Assembly: GCA_008973525.1 (NCBI GenBank)
Contig: WACJ01000078.1
Location: 744,001 to 808,000, forward strand
Length of the DNA stretch: 64,000 bases
Reading direction: 5' to 3'
From: Stenopsyche tienmushanensis
Lineage: Eukaryota > Arthropoda > Insecta > Trichoptera > Stenopsychidae
Of the stretch, positions 44,795-56,139 are shown in pieces. The notes beneath the pieces are model-generated. The model ran no database searches. It was given only the letters and a program-made list of their open reading frames with translations, and was not told where the DNA came from. Position 1 is the stretch's first letter; the number at the start of each line of letters is the position of its first letter. The translations under genes were made by a program, and so were the position numbers.

Positions 44795-45372
44795 TAGGTT
44801 CGCGTGTTTATCGGCCATTTTGTTCAGTCACAATAAACTCTTCCGATGGATATGTCGTCGCGCACTATAACCATTTTTTGACTATGCCGAACAATACCGC
44901 CGCTAATATCCATCGGAAGCTCGAGGAAGTTTATGGTGGTGATGTATTGAGTCGACAATATATCGCAAAGCGGAGGCAAGTATTGGGAGGCCATTAGTCA
45001 TTTCAGACAAACTTGTGCAAAAAATTTAAGAAAAAATGCGAAATGATCGCCATATGTCGCTTGAAGACCTTTAATAAGGATTTCCTGACATTTATTAAAG
45101 TCTTCTCGGGGATATCGTATCGGAAAAACTTGGTTACAAGAAGTTGTGAGCGAGATAGATGCCCAGAATGCTCACACTGGAGCACCGACAAAGACGCATG
45201 ATCATCTCGCGTGAATTTTTGGATCGTTTTGCAAAGGAAAGAGAAGCATTTTTAGACTTCATCGTGATGGGGAATGAAACGTGATTTTGTCAAATGTCCT
45301 GTGAATTTCAATTGAGTACAAGCATTGTTGGATCCTATACAAACGTTCTAATCTTACTTTCTGGATGACCCT
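44795..45372 (+). mobile_element. Mariner family A, copy A6, best preserved reading
   Basis: Left arm with GCGTGTTTATCGGCCATTTTG and TTCCGATGGATATGTCGTCG. Then EQYRR, GRPLVISDKLVQKI, EKMRNDRHMSLEDL, a FPDIY-SLLGDIVSEKLGYKK run, MPRMLTLEHRQRRM, EFLDRFAKEREAFLDFIV and MGNET (TGDET position). This is the N-terminal half of a SETMAR-type mariner transposase with at least five stops or shifts. The right end finishes TTACTTTCTGGATGACCC at 45372. The second and third catalytic blocks are absent. Confidence 0.8.
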
Positions 45373-47224
45373 CGTTCAAAAAACATGGAATTCGACGAAT
45401 ATCTTCATTGGAGATTTTCTCAGGGATAGATTTAATAATAACAATAAGAGCCAGAGTGCATTTGATTCTGGGTATCTGAGGTGAACGCTTGCCGTTTATA
45501 CTCCATCTGGATTACTTGCGCACACCACATTGGCGTTGATACTCATCAAAGCGTTAACTTAACCTCTATAAATATAAATAACTTTTATCTAATATATATG
45601 ATATCTGGACATTGAGCCTTAGAAATTGATTGAGAGAAGATAACTTTTCTCTTCTCCTAGAGTAGTCCTCAATAATAAATGGTTCGTAATTGAAGTCTCG
45701 CAGTTGGGCCTAGTTTATCTCTAAAATAATTTAAAAAAACAAAAAATCTCATTTTGATTAGAATGTTTTCTGCATATGGCCAATGCTTAAAATGAATAAA
45801 AACTAAAAGTATTCATGAATTTATATTACAAAACTCCTTTGATTCCTATAAGCAAAATACGAGAATTAACATTTCTACACGCATTAAATTTATTCTTCCA
45901 GATAAAGTGTGGAAATCGTTATATATTATCAGGAATTGTGGTCCTTTGAGTGCCGTTATTGGCGTGAGGGTAATAGTAAATTAAATAAATCTGGCCTGCT
46001 GTCGATAAGAAACGTATCCCGGAGGAGAAACTCTTCACCAAGTCAATTCATTTCCAATATTTAATATAAGGAGCTTTTATACAGCTGAAGAGCCCTCCAC
46101 GCCTACATAAGTGCGTATTTTATATCGCAATATTCTTATTTGTGGCTTTTTAACCGACACAATAAGCCAAAATACATACAACGTTCAAGCTTTATTGGAG
46201 CTTAATCTCCTTGTGTTTTCTTCGCACGAACACGACGATAACCGGAGCTTAAATTGTATGTAAAAAGCAGCTTTGAAAACACTCTGAATTTATACTTGTT
46301 CCGAATCAAATTGAACATCTAGCAATCAGATGTCGACGATATCAATTAAAGTAACGTGAGCCATTCAAATTAAATCGTTGAAGATACCCAAGAAGGGAAT
46401 TAAAAGCGTAAGACCACAGAGCTTTCATTTAGGATACAATCGAGTCATTTAGGTGGAAGCTTTCATCTCGACAGCTCGCTTTTGTGAGATTTTTTTTCGA
46501 ACAAAATTGTGGTCAATGACTTTTTCAAGCAAAAGGCTTCAGTTACAAATGAATTGCTTTAGAAATATATTATTATTTCTTATAATAATTAATATTCGCA
46601 CATATGCAAGAAATAATAATGCTAAAAACCTTTTAATTGTTAGCGAATTTAGAGATATTTGAAATTGTGTAAACAGTTGATTAAATGTCTGATCATTTAT
46701 GAGTTTTGAGCATTTCTTGTTCAGAGTTATCACAAAAATATTATTAATATTAATAAACTGTCCAGTTGAAAAAGTCGTTTTTTTCATATTATACTTTTAC
46801 TTTTTGATAATTAAGTTTAAAACAATTTAAAAGTGTAAATTTTAGCTTAGAAAATAAGGTCTAAAGCAAAATAAAGGTTAAAGTGAATGATGATATCCTG
46901 CATGTTGAAATTTAAACAAATCCAACACACTATATGAGAATTAACAGATTTGGATGACCGAGGAATTGCAAAATACTTTTTAACAAAGCCCATTGAATTT
47001 TGTTCATTGAAGAATAATTGACATTGTATCGATGAAATTAATTATGTAATACATTTTTCGTTTGAATTTAATTACTTAAATAAAAAACGACATTTTCGAC
47101 TGGACAATCTATTATAATAGGTAAAGCGGAAATAAATGTCTTTTTTTTTGTTATTTGGAGAAAAAATATTTTAATAAAAGCTATACAATATTACTCAATT
47201 AAATAATTTTCTTTGTTATTTACC
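45373..47224. other. AT-rich stretch, no gene recognised
   Basis: Contains one copy of the short repeat GAAGTCTCGCAGTTGGG (about 45693), also at 52603 and inverted at 47893. Otherwise nothing supportable. Confidence 0.35.
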
Positions 47225-47740
47225 CATCGTGCGGTACCCAAATTCTCGGTCCATGTTTTTCCCGAGTCTTTTCATATGGTCTTTTACGTCAACCAGGGAT
47301 AGCCGATGTCTAGCGATAATTCCTTTATTGTTTTTCGAGGATCAGATTCTACCAGAGAATTTAATGCGTCATCATTGAGTATTGGAGGTCGTCCTGATTT
47401 TGGTTTATTTTTCAAATCTCTGTCGCCATTTTTAAATTTTTTGAACCATTTATGGCATTTTCGAATATTCAATATGTTGCCATATGTATCACAGATGCTA
47501 TGGATAGCTTATTTTGCTTTTAATCTTTTATCGAATAAAAACAGTAAAAAAAAACGCAAATGGATCTCATCAATTTCTTGCTGGGACATTTTCACTGTGG
47601 CTAAAAAAATATAAAAACATTTGAAAAAGTAAGACAAACAACAGAGCTTCAAAATGACACCTTGATGTATTCACTCGACAGCAACCCGAGGCAAACTGAC
47701 GGCAAAGACGCAACAACAAAAAAATGACATTTCTTTTCGC
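47225..47740 (-). pseudogene. Mariner relic G (N-terminal DNA-binding part)
   Basis: From an ATG at 47588 the minus strand reads MSQQEIDEIHLRFFLLF, one stop, AIHSICDTYGNILNIRKCHK, WFKKFKNGDRDLKNKPKSG, RPPILNDDALNSLVESDPRK, TIKELSLDIG. These are the two helix-turn-helix subdomains and GRP linker of a mariner transposase. 47472-47284 is uninterrupted. After GYPWLT it frameshifts (the ENLG-like residues follow), and the catalytic domain is absent. 47590-47740 looks like its untranslated leader. Confidence 0.85.
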
Positions 47741-48015
47741 TTCATCTAATATCATCGTGCAGAGATCTCAACAGTGATTTTGTCCTATTTAGACTCGATA
47801 TCGGATCGAAAATGAAATGTCGAGCATTGAATGGAGGCAAGAAAAAAAGTAAAAGGCTACAAATCTGTTCAAAATCTGTTTGAAAATAAAAACGGAAATA
47901 ATACAACTGCGAGACTTCTTGATGACGAACCATTCCTTCTTCGCGCATTGCCAACGCCTCTTTACAGGCTATGGAGAGAAGCTCATTGACTTATAACTGA
48001 GACTTTAAATATAAT
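47741..48015. other. No gene recognised
   Basis: Holds the inverted copy of the GAAGTCTCGCAGTTG repeat (47893-47925), with GGTTCGTCATCAAGA beside it. Confidence 0.35.
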
Positions 48016-48071
48016 TTTGCTTCTTCCTTTAGGACTATCTTAAATTGCAGATTTAAAGGAAGAAGTCTAAC

Positions 48072-48205
48072 ATAAAACCTTTCATAATTATTTGCCATAC
48101 ACTACGTAATAATTTACAATAAATTTTATGGATTTTAATTCTGTAATATGGACGCTATAACATAAAAAATTTGAAGCGCTTTTATTGAAATACCCTAAAT
48201 ATACA
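48072..48205 (+). repeat. Dispersed repeat Q, copy 2, with mariner-type terminus
   Basis: Partner of 6500-6580, followed by CGCTTTTATTGAAATACCCTA. This reads as a mariner-like end (reverse complement TAGGGTATTTCAATAAAAGC) related to element P. Confidence 0.45.
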
Positions 48206-49404
48206 CTCTTATTCAATAAGCTTTTTTATTGATATGTTCGTACAATTCAATCGAATTTGAAATATATATGTCCTTAAGAAGTATATTATAATGCTTATTT
48301 TTTATTTAGTCGCTAACAATAAGAATCATATACGATCAATATATGGCAATTTAAATGTAGGATCAAATGACATAGTAGTGAGTATTATATTTTTTCGCAC
48401 AAAGTCGTTATTTATTTTTTCAGAACTGACTTTAAAATTATTTCAGTATATTTTGAGAAAAATCTGAAAGAGGTTTTGTTGATTTTTTTTCAATATTCTG
48501 TTAGCATTGATATCGTTTAATTTATTACCTACTCAAATGAATTGAGTTTCAAGGGGGAAAAATACATCTAAAAGGCAAATCATTTCATATTTCGCATGAA
48601 AACGTTTATAATTTTGGTCTCAAAACACCTCAAGAAAAAGGTAAATTGATATTTTGCAGGATACATGGAAATAATTATGGCTTAAGTCGTGGAAGGTGGG
48701 AAGCCTTTGAACTCGTTGAAAATCTTTTCGGCAAAAACATGTTTGTTTTTATCAAATAACATTTTGATTCGAGCTATGAAACGGCAAAAAGAACATTTAT
48801 CAACCGAAAAAGGACTTTTAATGTGCGAATATTATTGAAAAAATTATGTCCTCCAGTTTGAAATGCCGAAAAACGTATTTTTTCAGCTCGTTAGCACCAC
48901 GAGGCGATACACACGTCGACGAATAAATCTCATTAATTTCGACGATCGAAACAGTCATTTGATGTTTGTGATTGTTCATCCGACATGAGGGAAGCACATT
49001 TGCTTGGGGTATTTTTCTTCGCCGGTGGGGTGGGAAAAATGGGCGAAGCGTGCGGAAGTGGAAGCTCGGGGGCAGGATGTTGGTGTCTTCCGCTCTCAAA
49101 GAGGGCTATTTAGTCAAATACTGAACCAGCAGATAAGGCACTGCCTACGATTGCTTATATGTTTTTATTTAGACCTGAAACAAGCGGCTCACGACTCTTT
49201 GGCGATTGTAATGTATCCTACGTGGCGAAATTGCGGACAGCCTACCACATAATATTGCGGAATCTCGATATTAGCCGTTGGAAAAAGGGACGGGTATTAT
49301 TCGACCCAAAATTAATATTATTTCACTCCTACGCCTAAAATAAACAAGCGCCTAAAATATCATAAAATTATTTCAATTTTATCGATTTGATCAAGCATAG
49401 TGGT
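48206..49404. other. AT-rich stretch with one higher-GC patch
   Basis: 49000-49090 is GC-richer (GGTGGGGTGGGAAAAATGGG, GCTCGGGGGCAGGATG) and lies in short frames on both strands. None is recognised. Confidence 0.3.
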
Positions 49405-49496
49405 ATGGAAAAAATGGTTTTTGATCCAGATTTTGACATCGAGTGTATGTGTGTGTGTACAAGTATAATCCCAGAAGTACATGCCATATTGACTGA
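49405..49496 (+). pseudogene. Mariner family F, copy F3, left part
   Basis: AAAAAATGGTTTTTGATC corresponds to the KMVLDD codons of F1, and AGTACATGCCATATTGACTGA to the codons before ENL. The LINE interrupts here, and the mariner resumes at 51683. A (GT)n run sits at 49447-49458. Confidence 0.65.
49481..49496 (+). repeat. 16-bp target-site duplication, left copy
   Basis: ATGCCATATTGACTGA, identical to 51683-51698 on the other side of the LINE. It belongs to the host mariner F3. Confidence 0.95.
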
Positions 49497-49498
49497 GG

Positions 49499-51436
49499 GG
49501 AAACCCTTACAAGATTGTCAGACGGAAACTGCAGGCGGTGAACACGGATTCATACCTGAACAACTCTGGGAATCTGGAATCAGTGATTGCCACACTCTTC
49601 CCGAACCCGACACTAGTGGACATGGAGCATACTCTGGTCACAGAAGACGAGAAGGGTCCCCCTTTTACCGCAGGAGAACTTGTCACGGCCGTAAGGCGTC
49701 TGACGCCCGGAAAGGCACCCGGATTGGACGGAGTACCGAACATAGTCATCAGGCTGGTTGCCGGGTTCGACCCGAACCTCCTGCTGACAGTACTTAATAC
49801 CTGCCTAGCGGAGGGGGTCTTCCCAGCGCCATGGAAGAGACAGAAGCTGGTCCTCATCCCTAAGGGGAAAGCAACCCCAGGACCGTCGGCGTACAGACCG
49901 CTGTGCATGCTGGACGGGATGGGAAAACTGCTGGAGAGAATGATCCTCCAGCGACTCCAGCAGTACATCGAACCAGGACTATCCCCACAGCAGTACGGCT
50001 TCCGTGCGGGCCGCTCCACGATCGACGCCATCTCCCAAGTCATCGACACGGTGAGAACGGCATGGAGGGGAAGCTTGAAAGCCAGCGCACACGTCGTGCT
50101 GATAGCCCTCGACGTCAAGAATGCCTTCAACTCGGCCAGATGGCATCTCGTCATCAGAGCGCTGAAGGAAATTGACGCCCCGCCATATCTTCTAAAAATG
50201 GTGGAGAGCTATCTGCACGACAGGATACTGGTGTACACAGACGCCGAAGGAGGCCAAAAGGAAAGACCGGTAACTGCCGGCGTTCCACAGGGGTCCATAC
50301 TCGGACCTACACTGTGGAACGTCATGTATGACGGCCTGCTAAAAGTTACACTAATGTCAGGGGCAAAGATGGTCGCCTTTGCTGACGACATAGCCATACT
50401 AGCCACGGCCAAGACCACGGAGCTTCTGCAAATAATCTGCGAGAACACCCTGAAGAAGGCGGAGAACTGGCTAACGGAGGCAGGGCTAAAACTCGCCGTA
50501 CAGAAAACGGAAGCCCTCTTCTTCACGAGGCGCAGAAAGCTTGCACCTCCCAACCTGAGGATCGGAAACTCGACGATTAAATTCTCAAGATCGATACGAT
50601 ACCTCGGGGTGGAGATAGACGACAAGCTCAGCTTTGTGGCACACACGGAGAAAGCGGCAGCAAGGGCGGCCGGAATTGCAGAGGGCCTGGCCAGGTTGAT
50701 GCCTAACATCGGTGGCCCGAAGACCAACCGGAGGAAGCTTTATAATGAGGTAGTGCATTCGGTGCTGTTGTACGGCGCGCCGATATGGGCCGATGCACTG
50801 CACATAGAGCGGGCCAGGCTCAACTTGGCCAGGGTCCAGAGGAGGAGCGCGATCAGGGTTGCGGCGGCGTACCGCACGGTGTCAGAGGACGCAGTCCTGG
50901 CGCTGACCGCGGTACCGCCGATAGATCTTCTCGCCAAGGAGAGGAAGACCACACGGTTCGGTGAAGACAAGAAGAGAGCCAAGGAGCTCACCATGGAGGC
51001 ATGGCAGACTCGCTGGCAAAACTCCATCAAAGGCCGGTGGACCCACCGAATCCTGCCGACCCTGAAGCCCTGGGTGGACAGAAAGCACGGGCAACTGTGC
51101 TACCACCTAACCCAGGTGCTCACCGGGCACGGTTGCTTCGGTGGCTATCTCCATAGAATTGGAAAGGAAACCGGACCGGGATGCCACCACTGCAATGCAG
51201 AAACGGATGATGCTGCACATACGACATTCGTCTGTCCAGCGTTCGACGCAGAGAGGGAAAACCTAAAGGGGAAGCTTGGTTTGAATACGCTCTCCCCCGA
51301 CATCATGATACCCTCGATGCTGACTAGCGCGGAGACATGGAATGCGTGGTGCAGATACGCAACGGCTGTAATCCGGGCCAAGGAAGAAGCGGAGCGCGAG
51401 AGACGTCGCCTTCGCCCCCCATCTGAACCATCGTAG
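49499..51436 (+). CDS. R1-clade LINE ORF2 fragment: reverse transcriptase and C-terminal zinc motif
   Basis: Open from the first bases of the element (GNPYKIVRRKLQAV, typical of the sequence just before the RT in R1-type LINEs) to TAG at 51434. There is no native start codon; a GTG at 49538 gives 632 residues. Counting from there: RRLTPGKAPGLDGVP at 53-67, GFRAGRSTID at 154-163, ALDVKNAF at 190-197 with Asp192, GVPQGSILGPTLWN at 248-261, FADD at 281-284 with two catalytic Asp. A C-x2-C-x8-H-x4-C motif follows at Cys549, Cys552, His561, Cys566. It would copy RNA into DNA at a nicked target. The endonuclease domain and ORF1 are absent. The catalytic residues look intact, but expression is unlikely. 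Related relics: 21190, 37490, 56140. Confidence 0.93.
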   Translation, partial: GNPYKIVRRKLQAVNTDSYLNNSGNLESVIATLFPNPTLVDMEHTLVTEDEKGPPFTAGELVTAVRRLTPGKAPGLDGVPNIVIRLVAGFDPNLLLTVLNTCLAEGVFPAPWKRQKLVLIPKGKATPGPSAYRPLCMLDGMGKLLERMILQRLQQYIEPGLSPQQYGFRAGRSTIDAISQVIDTVRTAWRGSLKASAHVVLIALDVKNAFNSARWHLVIRALKEIDAPPYLLKMVESYLHDRILVYTDAEGGQKERPVTAGVPQGSILGPTLWNVMYDGLLKVTLMSGAKMVAFADDIAILATAKTTELLQIICENTLKKAENWLTEAGLKLAVQKTEALFFTRRRKLAPPNLRIGNSTIKFSRSIRYLGVEIDDKLSFVAHTEKAAARAAGIAEGLARLMPNIGGPKTNRRKLYNEVVHSVLLYGAPIWADALHIERARLNLARVQRRSAIRVAAAYRTVSEDAVLALTAVPPIDLLAKERKTTRFGEDKKRAKELTMEAWQTRWQNSIKGRWTHRILPTLKPWVDRKHGQLCYHLTQVLTGHGCFGGYLHRIGKETGPGCHHCNAETDDAAHTTFVCPAFDAERENLKGKLGLNTLSPDIMIPSMLTSAETWNAWCRYATAVIRAKEEAERERRRLRPPSEPS

Positions 51437-51653
51437 ATGACAACATAGAGGACCCGAGAGGGACACATTGCTGCCACCCTGGCATTGCTTCACTTGTAGC
51501 CGGGTGGCAGTGGAAGAAAAAAGAAAAGAAAGATCCAGACTAAATGACGAAACATTCGATGCTTTAATGTTACTTCGGGCATATTTTCAAAATAATATTT
51601 GAATTTTTTAGTTTGCTATTTATCTACTTTTGAATTGTATTTTTCTTTCCTTA

Positions 51654-51682
51654 AATAAAAAAAAAAAAAAAAAAAAAAAAAA
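51654..51682 (+). terminator. Poly(A) signal and tail of the LINE
   Basis: AAATAAA followed by an unbroken A run to the target duplication. Confidence 0.9.
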
Positions 51683-51698
51683 TGCCATATTGACTGAA
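51683..51698 (+). repeat. 16-bp target-site duplication, right copy
   Basis: ATGCCATATTGACTGA, identical to 49481-49496. Confidence 0.95.
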
Positions 51699-51895
51699 AA
51701 TTTGGATATGAGAAATTTTTGTGCAAGATGGGTGCCGCGTTTGCTCATAATGGAACCAAAACAACGTCGTTCAATCGAGTGTTTGGCGATATTTCGCAGC
51801 AATAAAGCCGAGTTTTTAGGTCGATTCAAATCCATGGATGAAGCATGGGTCCATCGCAAAGGAACAATCAAAACAATGGATTGAAAGTAGAGAAT
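51683..51895 (+). pseudogene. Mariner family F, copy F3, right part
   Basis: Reads AILTENLDMRNFCARWVPRL, MEPKQRRSIECLAIFRSNKA, FLGRFKSMDEAWVHRKGT, TIKTMD. DEAWVH is the first catalytic block (GDETWIHH type). A 60-codon frame is open here, but repeat K4 follows and the other two catalytic Asp are missing. Confidence 0.8.
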
Positions 51896-51909
51896 TGGCT
51901 CAGCTTAAG

Positions 51910-51978
51910 TCCGTGTGCCTAACTGGTCCGTCTTTCGGACCGCTGACACGAAGAATGTGCGCCTCGCAAACACGGATG
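51910..51978 (+). repeat. Repeat K, copy K4 (short)
   Basis: GTGTGCCTAACTGGTCCGTC, TTTCGGACCGCTGACACGAAG and GCGCCTCGCAAACACGG align with K2. Like K2 it sits directly against a family F mariner. Confidence 0.5.
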
Positions 51979-51992
51979 AAACAATGGAATAA

Positions 51993-52310
51993 TTAACCTT
52001 TTAACTGCCATAGCGTAATGAGCGAGCCGTGCGCCCCACGCCATCGAATTTAGAGATTTTAGAAATTGCATAAAAATGAGTTTGACTTGCATATTTTATT
52101 GCCAAAAGGTGACTCATGTGTCCTAGCATACGTATGTATACTACATGCCATCCTACGGGATCATTTACAGCATTTGAATGATTCTTGATTAGGGTTGCCA
52201 CAACTCATAATGATTATATTTTTTCATTTTATTTTCTGCTATTATTATATACACGCCATTCAAATTAATTGTTTATTTAGGGTTGTCTCAATTTATTTAG
52301 GATTACTGTA
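51993..52310 (+). mobile_element. piggyBac-like MITE family N, copy N1
   Basis: Begins TTAACCTTTTAACTGCC, a TTAA plus C-rich end typical of piggyBac relatives. Aligns with N2 at 62806: AATTGC(A/G)TAAAAA, TTGACTT(G/A)(C/T)ATAT, TGTCCT(A/G)G, TACATGC(C/T)ATCCT(A/G)CGGGAT and AGGGTTGTCTCAATTTA. The opposite terminus is not identified. Confidence 0.5.
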
Positions 52311-53904
52311 ATTGTGATTGTTGGTATTTATCTTAGATCGATAAATTAGACAGAGATATTTGATTGAATTTATTATATTTTTTATAAAGATTTTGATGAT
52401 GATGATTCTCATCTACGAATTCCGAACGTTCATGTGATATGCCCTAACATCAGTCCATTTGTGCGCAGGCGCAGTAAGTAAACATTATGAGGATTCAGAT
52501 AGCACCATTTTCTCAATAAGTATAGTAAACATGTTGAGGGAAAAGATTTGAATCGAGAAATTTCATGCCGATTCCAAAGAGTTAAGGAAGAGGCTCGTCG
52601 GCATAGAAGTCTCGCAGTTGGGTGTCTCTTTATAAATACTGATATAAAATACCCTGATTTATTCCTCCATATATTCAGTATCTATCTACCTAACACTTAA
52701 ATAAACTTACAACATGACACGCGACTTATTTCAAATATTCTAATAATAACTACAGTTCAATTCACATATGGATTGAATTTAAAAAATAAAACCATGGAAA
52801 TGTGTATGGAAATTGTTAGAGCTTGACAGATTCAATAACATCTTGTTATTTCATAGCCAATAAATTGTATTGACGGAGAAGATACATATGGAATACTATA
52901 AATTCATTGAATTTTTCAGTGTATGAGCAAATACGGGTGCATTCAAAGAATTGTGCATTTGAACGCATTTCTCATTCTTTGCCGCCTGAGGGCTTCTTTG
53001 AGATGCAAAACATATTTTACGGTATGAATCGGTACTGTTGCAACAGTTAGAATTCCATATAAAGGAATTAAATTGAAATCATAATTGCAATTTAAAACGT
53101 ATTTGATGAAATAAATACATTTGGGTAGATCACTAATCATTAGTCTCACAGACTACGTATTTGGAACGCATTCGACATGTATGCATTTTCTCGAACCTCC
53201 CCGTCTAGTATCATTATAAATAAGCATATTAGAGACCCATGCGTACTCTTACCTATTTATAATATTTTTATTAAATATTATTTTATTGATCCTTTTTAAA
53301 TCATCTCTTAAATTATATAATATATAGGTAAAATACAATATTTTCATGAAAGGGTGACGCAAGAGCCTTTTATCAGTAACCCCGATTTTCGATGAGTATG
53401 CTATTTTTTCGACTGACAAAAATAAAGGTCGTTACTGAAACGAATTGTAACTAAATACGAAACGAAATGTTGTTTCTAAGCTCTACAGCTCATCGATTTT
53501 CAAGAAATTGAGCATCCATTTATTTCAATAACGTAAACCTAAAATATTTTTATATCCGTTGTTAGAGTAATTGTTACTATTTATAAGATTTGAATAAAAA
53601 AATTAACATCACGAAAATCGGAACAAAATACGACTTGTATAAGCAAAAGTACTGAAATACTTGCATGCATGTACTTATTCATTGTCTTCTTGGATGATTA
53701 AATATTCAATGTCCAGCGGCAGTTTGTCAAGGAACAAAACAACGTTTGGATGAAGAAAAAGTCTATTAATAATTCGAAACAACGAGTGACCATCAAATAA
53801 CGAAGACCTATTCAGGTTATAGTTGTTTCACTTTTAAAATTATTGTATATTAATTTTTCCCCTCCGTAGAATTTATTTTTCTACACTAAGAAGAATACTT
53901 GTAT
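52311..53904. other. AT-rich stretch, no gene recognised
   Basis: Includes the GAAGTCTCGCAGTTGGG short repeat at 52603. Otherwise nothing supportable. Confidence 0.35.
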
Positions 53905-54260
53905 CACTCAATAAGTTCATAGGATGACATATAGTTAACAAACGATAGACAAACAAAAAAGTCCAAAAAAATAGTTTTGGCCGATCATAAATTGAAATTG
54001 CGTGAGATAGCTGACACCGTAAAGATATCATAAGCTATTATTTTGCATCGACATTTGTCCATGAGAAAGCTTTGCTCAAAGTGGGTACCGCGTTTGCTCA
54101 CAGCCGATCATTGAACAAATAACGCGTCGACAATTTGGAGCGCTGTTTGGAGCTGTTTTAGCGCAATAAAAAATATATTTTCACGTGATGTGTGACAATG
54201 GATGTAACATGGACGAAACATGGACTATGTTGATGAATAAAGTCGTTGTTTATTCTTTAA
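53905..54260 (+). pseudogene. Mariner family L, copy L2
   Basis: Terminus CTCAATAAGTTCATAGGATG (53909). Then VLADHKLKLREIADTVKIS, a stop, IILHRHLSMRKLCSKWVPRL and LTADH: the second helix-turn-helix and linker. The CGTTGTTTATTC end follows a YVDE-like peptide near 54220. The catalytic domain is deleted. Confidence 0.7.
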
Positions 54261-54413
54261 AAAAATGGTTTTAACCCTTAAAGAAGTATTATCCCAGGGT
54301 CTGGGATCCCTCTTCCACTTTCCACTCTTGTACATTGAGCTTATCAAACAGTGATTTTTTAAGATTCTTTTTGATCTTTTCTGAATAATACAAGAATTTT
54401 CATTACCCTAGAT

Positions 54414-54667
54414 ATGATAATTTTGCTTATTGACAAATCCATCCATTGTTAAATGAATTTCATCGCTAAACAAAATTTTGCTTGAAAACAATGGAGCTCT
54501 CATTTTCTGTTCAGTAATAATGTAAACGCATTATTGTAATATAAATTTATCCATGATTAAATTTGTACTATTTTTTACTAAAATAAAATGGCTTATATCA
54601 TTTGAAAAAATGTTACTTGTAAGCATTATATAGTGCTAATATTGAGGCGTTGCATTTGGATGACCTT
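54414..54667 (-). pseudogene. DDE transposon family M, copy M2
   Basis: On the minus strand: terminus AGGTCATCCAAATGCAACGC, a long shared leader, then LFSSKILFSDEIHLTMDGFV, NKQNYHI. SDE holds the first catalytic Asp. Aligns with M1 (26703-26945) and supplies the interior block retained in M3. Ends before the rest of the catalytic domain. Confidence 0.7.
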
Positions 54668-55740
54668 ATAAATGTTTCTTTACAGCAAATTTGCAGTAAT
54701 GAAAGTCAAAATGAATCATCTGATGATAAGATGTTCATGTGAATTATGTCGTCTTCATATTGATCTACATCTAGATATTCTCACACGTGAAAAGCACACC
54801 ATTTCAGCAGCTCATATTGTGGGGGGAAAAGATAAAAGATAGGTAACGGCACCAAATTTGGGGTAATCATCGGGGCTAGGACCCAAACACGAAAAAATGT
54901 CCAAACGCGACTTATTAAATAAAACAGTAATTGCAAGGACAGGCGTCAGACAACAAAGGCTCACAACCCTTATAATTTATTTCAAAGGCTTTCATCCGAT
55001 ATAACAAAGCAACATAATCCCGTTTGTTTTAATGCCTCGAAAAAGTTCGAAATTACAACATCAAATAATGACCGAATTGTTTATCTGACCCTTTGTATAA
55101 CATGAAAAATACTTTCGGCCGAAAAAATGGAGCGATGTGTAAATTCGCCATCGGAAAATCGCAATAGCCGAAGGTTTATTCTTCGGCAAATTATGAAGAA
55201 CAAGTATTGAAAACCTTTTTATTTTAAGGTTTTATGTAAGTTCGAAAGTCAAACGATTGAACAAAGACAGACGGGGGATAATTTTCGGAATCGATGAAAT
55301 GTTTTTTCTTTGTTTAAAGAGCAGGAAATAATTCAACGGTGTTTATTCAATCCTGAAATATTAGCGCCAACTTGAAATTGAAGAAAAATACATTAGACGC
55401 GGCGCTTGTAGTTGATTCAATATCGTTCGTGTCTCGACTTTACAGAAAGTCCGATAAAATTACTAATTTGCATGAGGAAATATTAGGTATAACAAAAAAT
55501 TCTGTCCATTACGGTTAAATTAGATTAATAAAAAGAAGGTTTGGGTGTTACAGTTGTTCAAACGAGCGGGAAAACGAACAAAATTGATTGGGTCAATTTT
55601 GGCGAAAATATTTCAAAGTGCTTCAAAGGCAGGTCATTCCCTGTCATTTACTTCCTGGACTTTAAGACGTAAGCCACACATCTGCCATAAAATAATCTAT
55701 TTTGATAATTATTCACAAGATGAGGAAACTCTCTACTGAT
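54668..55740. other. AT-rich stretch, no gene recognised
   Basis: A 64-codon plus frame (55545-55739) with many basic residues has no motif. It may be the degenerate N-terminus of the Tc1 relic. Confidence 0.3.
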
Positions 55741-55744
55741 AAGA

Positions 55745-56030
55745 GAAAGATCATTGAGAGACGTCCTTCACTTTTTCCAACTCAGGAGCAGAAATTGGTG
55801 TGTAAGATGATAAGCCTCCCGGAGCTCAACTATGTCAGCTAGGTTCAACGAGAGCTCCAGAATCAGTATGGAATATCGGACAGTCCATTAACAATCCGAC
55901 GAACACCCAAAGAATCTGGTGACATCGCTGTTACCAATAAAAAGAAACCTCTGCTTACAACCTGACATCGAAGGGCAAAATTGGAATTTGCTATAATTTA
56001 CTCCGTATGGACTGTTGAGGACTTTTTTTT
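55745..56030 (+). pseudogene. Tc1-like transposase relic (DNA-binding part)
   Basis: Reads ERRPSLFPTQEQKLVCKMIS, PELNYVS, VQRELQNQYGISDSPLTIRR, TPKESGDIAVTNKKKPLLT, RRAKLEFAIIYSVWTVEDF. This is the second helix-turn-helix and the KKPLLS...HRKARLEFAKKH-WTVEDW region that precedes the first catalytic Asp in Tc1-type transposases. Stops after YVS and LLTT; nothing of the catalytic core follows. Confidence 0.8.
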
Positions 56031-56139
56031 CTTGTGGGAGGGGAATCTTCGAAAGACACCCTTTCTGGGTAGTATAGGATTATAGATTATCGATTAACGA
56101 TTAACTCGTTCTTGACCACTAAACCCCTCCCTTGTCCTT

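Larger units (their letters stand above)
49497..51682 (+). mobile_element. 5'-truncated R1-clade non-LTR retrotransposon
   Basis: Bounded by the 16-bp duplication. It ends in at least 26 A residues just after an AATAAA (51654-51682), as left by target-primed reverse transcription. The 5' end is cut inside ORF2, after the endonuclease and just before the reverse transcriptase, so the copy could not move on its own. Much GC-richer than the window. Its frame is intact, so it is probably the youngest insertion here. The 3' UTR (51437-51656) holds GCTGCCACC...GGGTGGCAG, a possible stem. Confidence 0.92.

Noticed and set aside
49507..50154. 215-residue minus-strand protein
   Set aside because: It is antisense to the reverse transcriptase frame and reflects its high GC and codon structure only.
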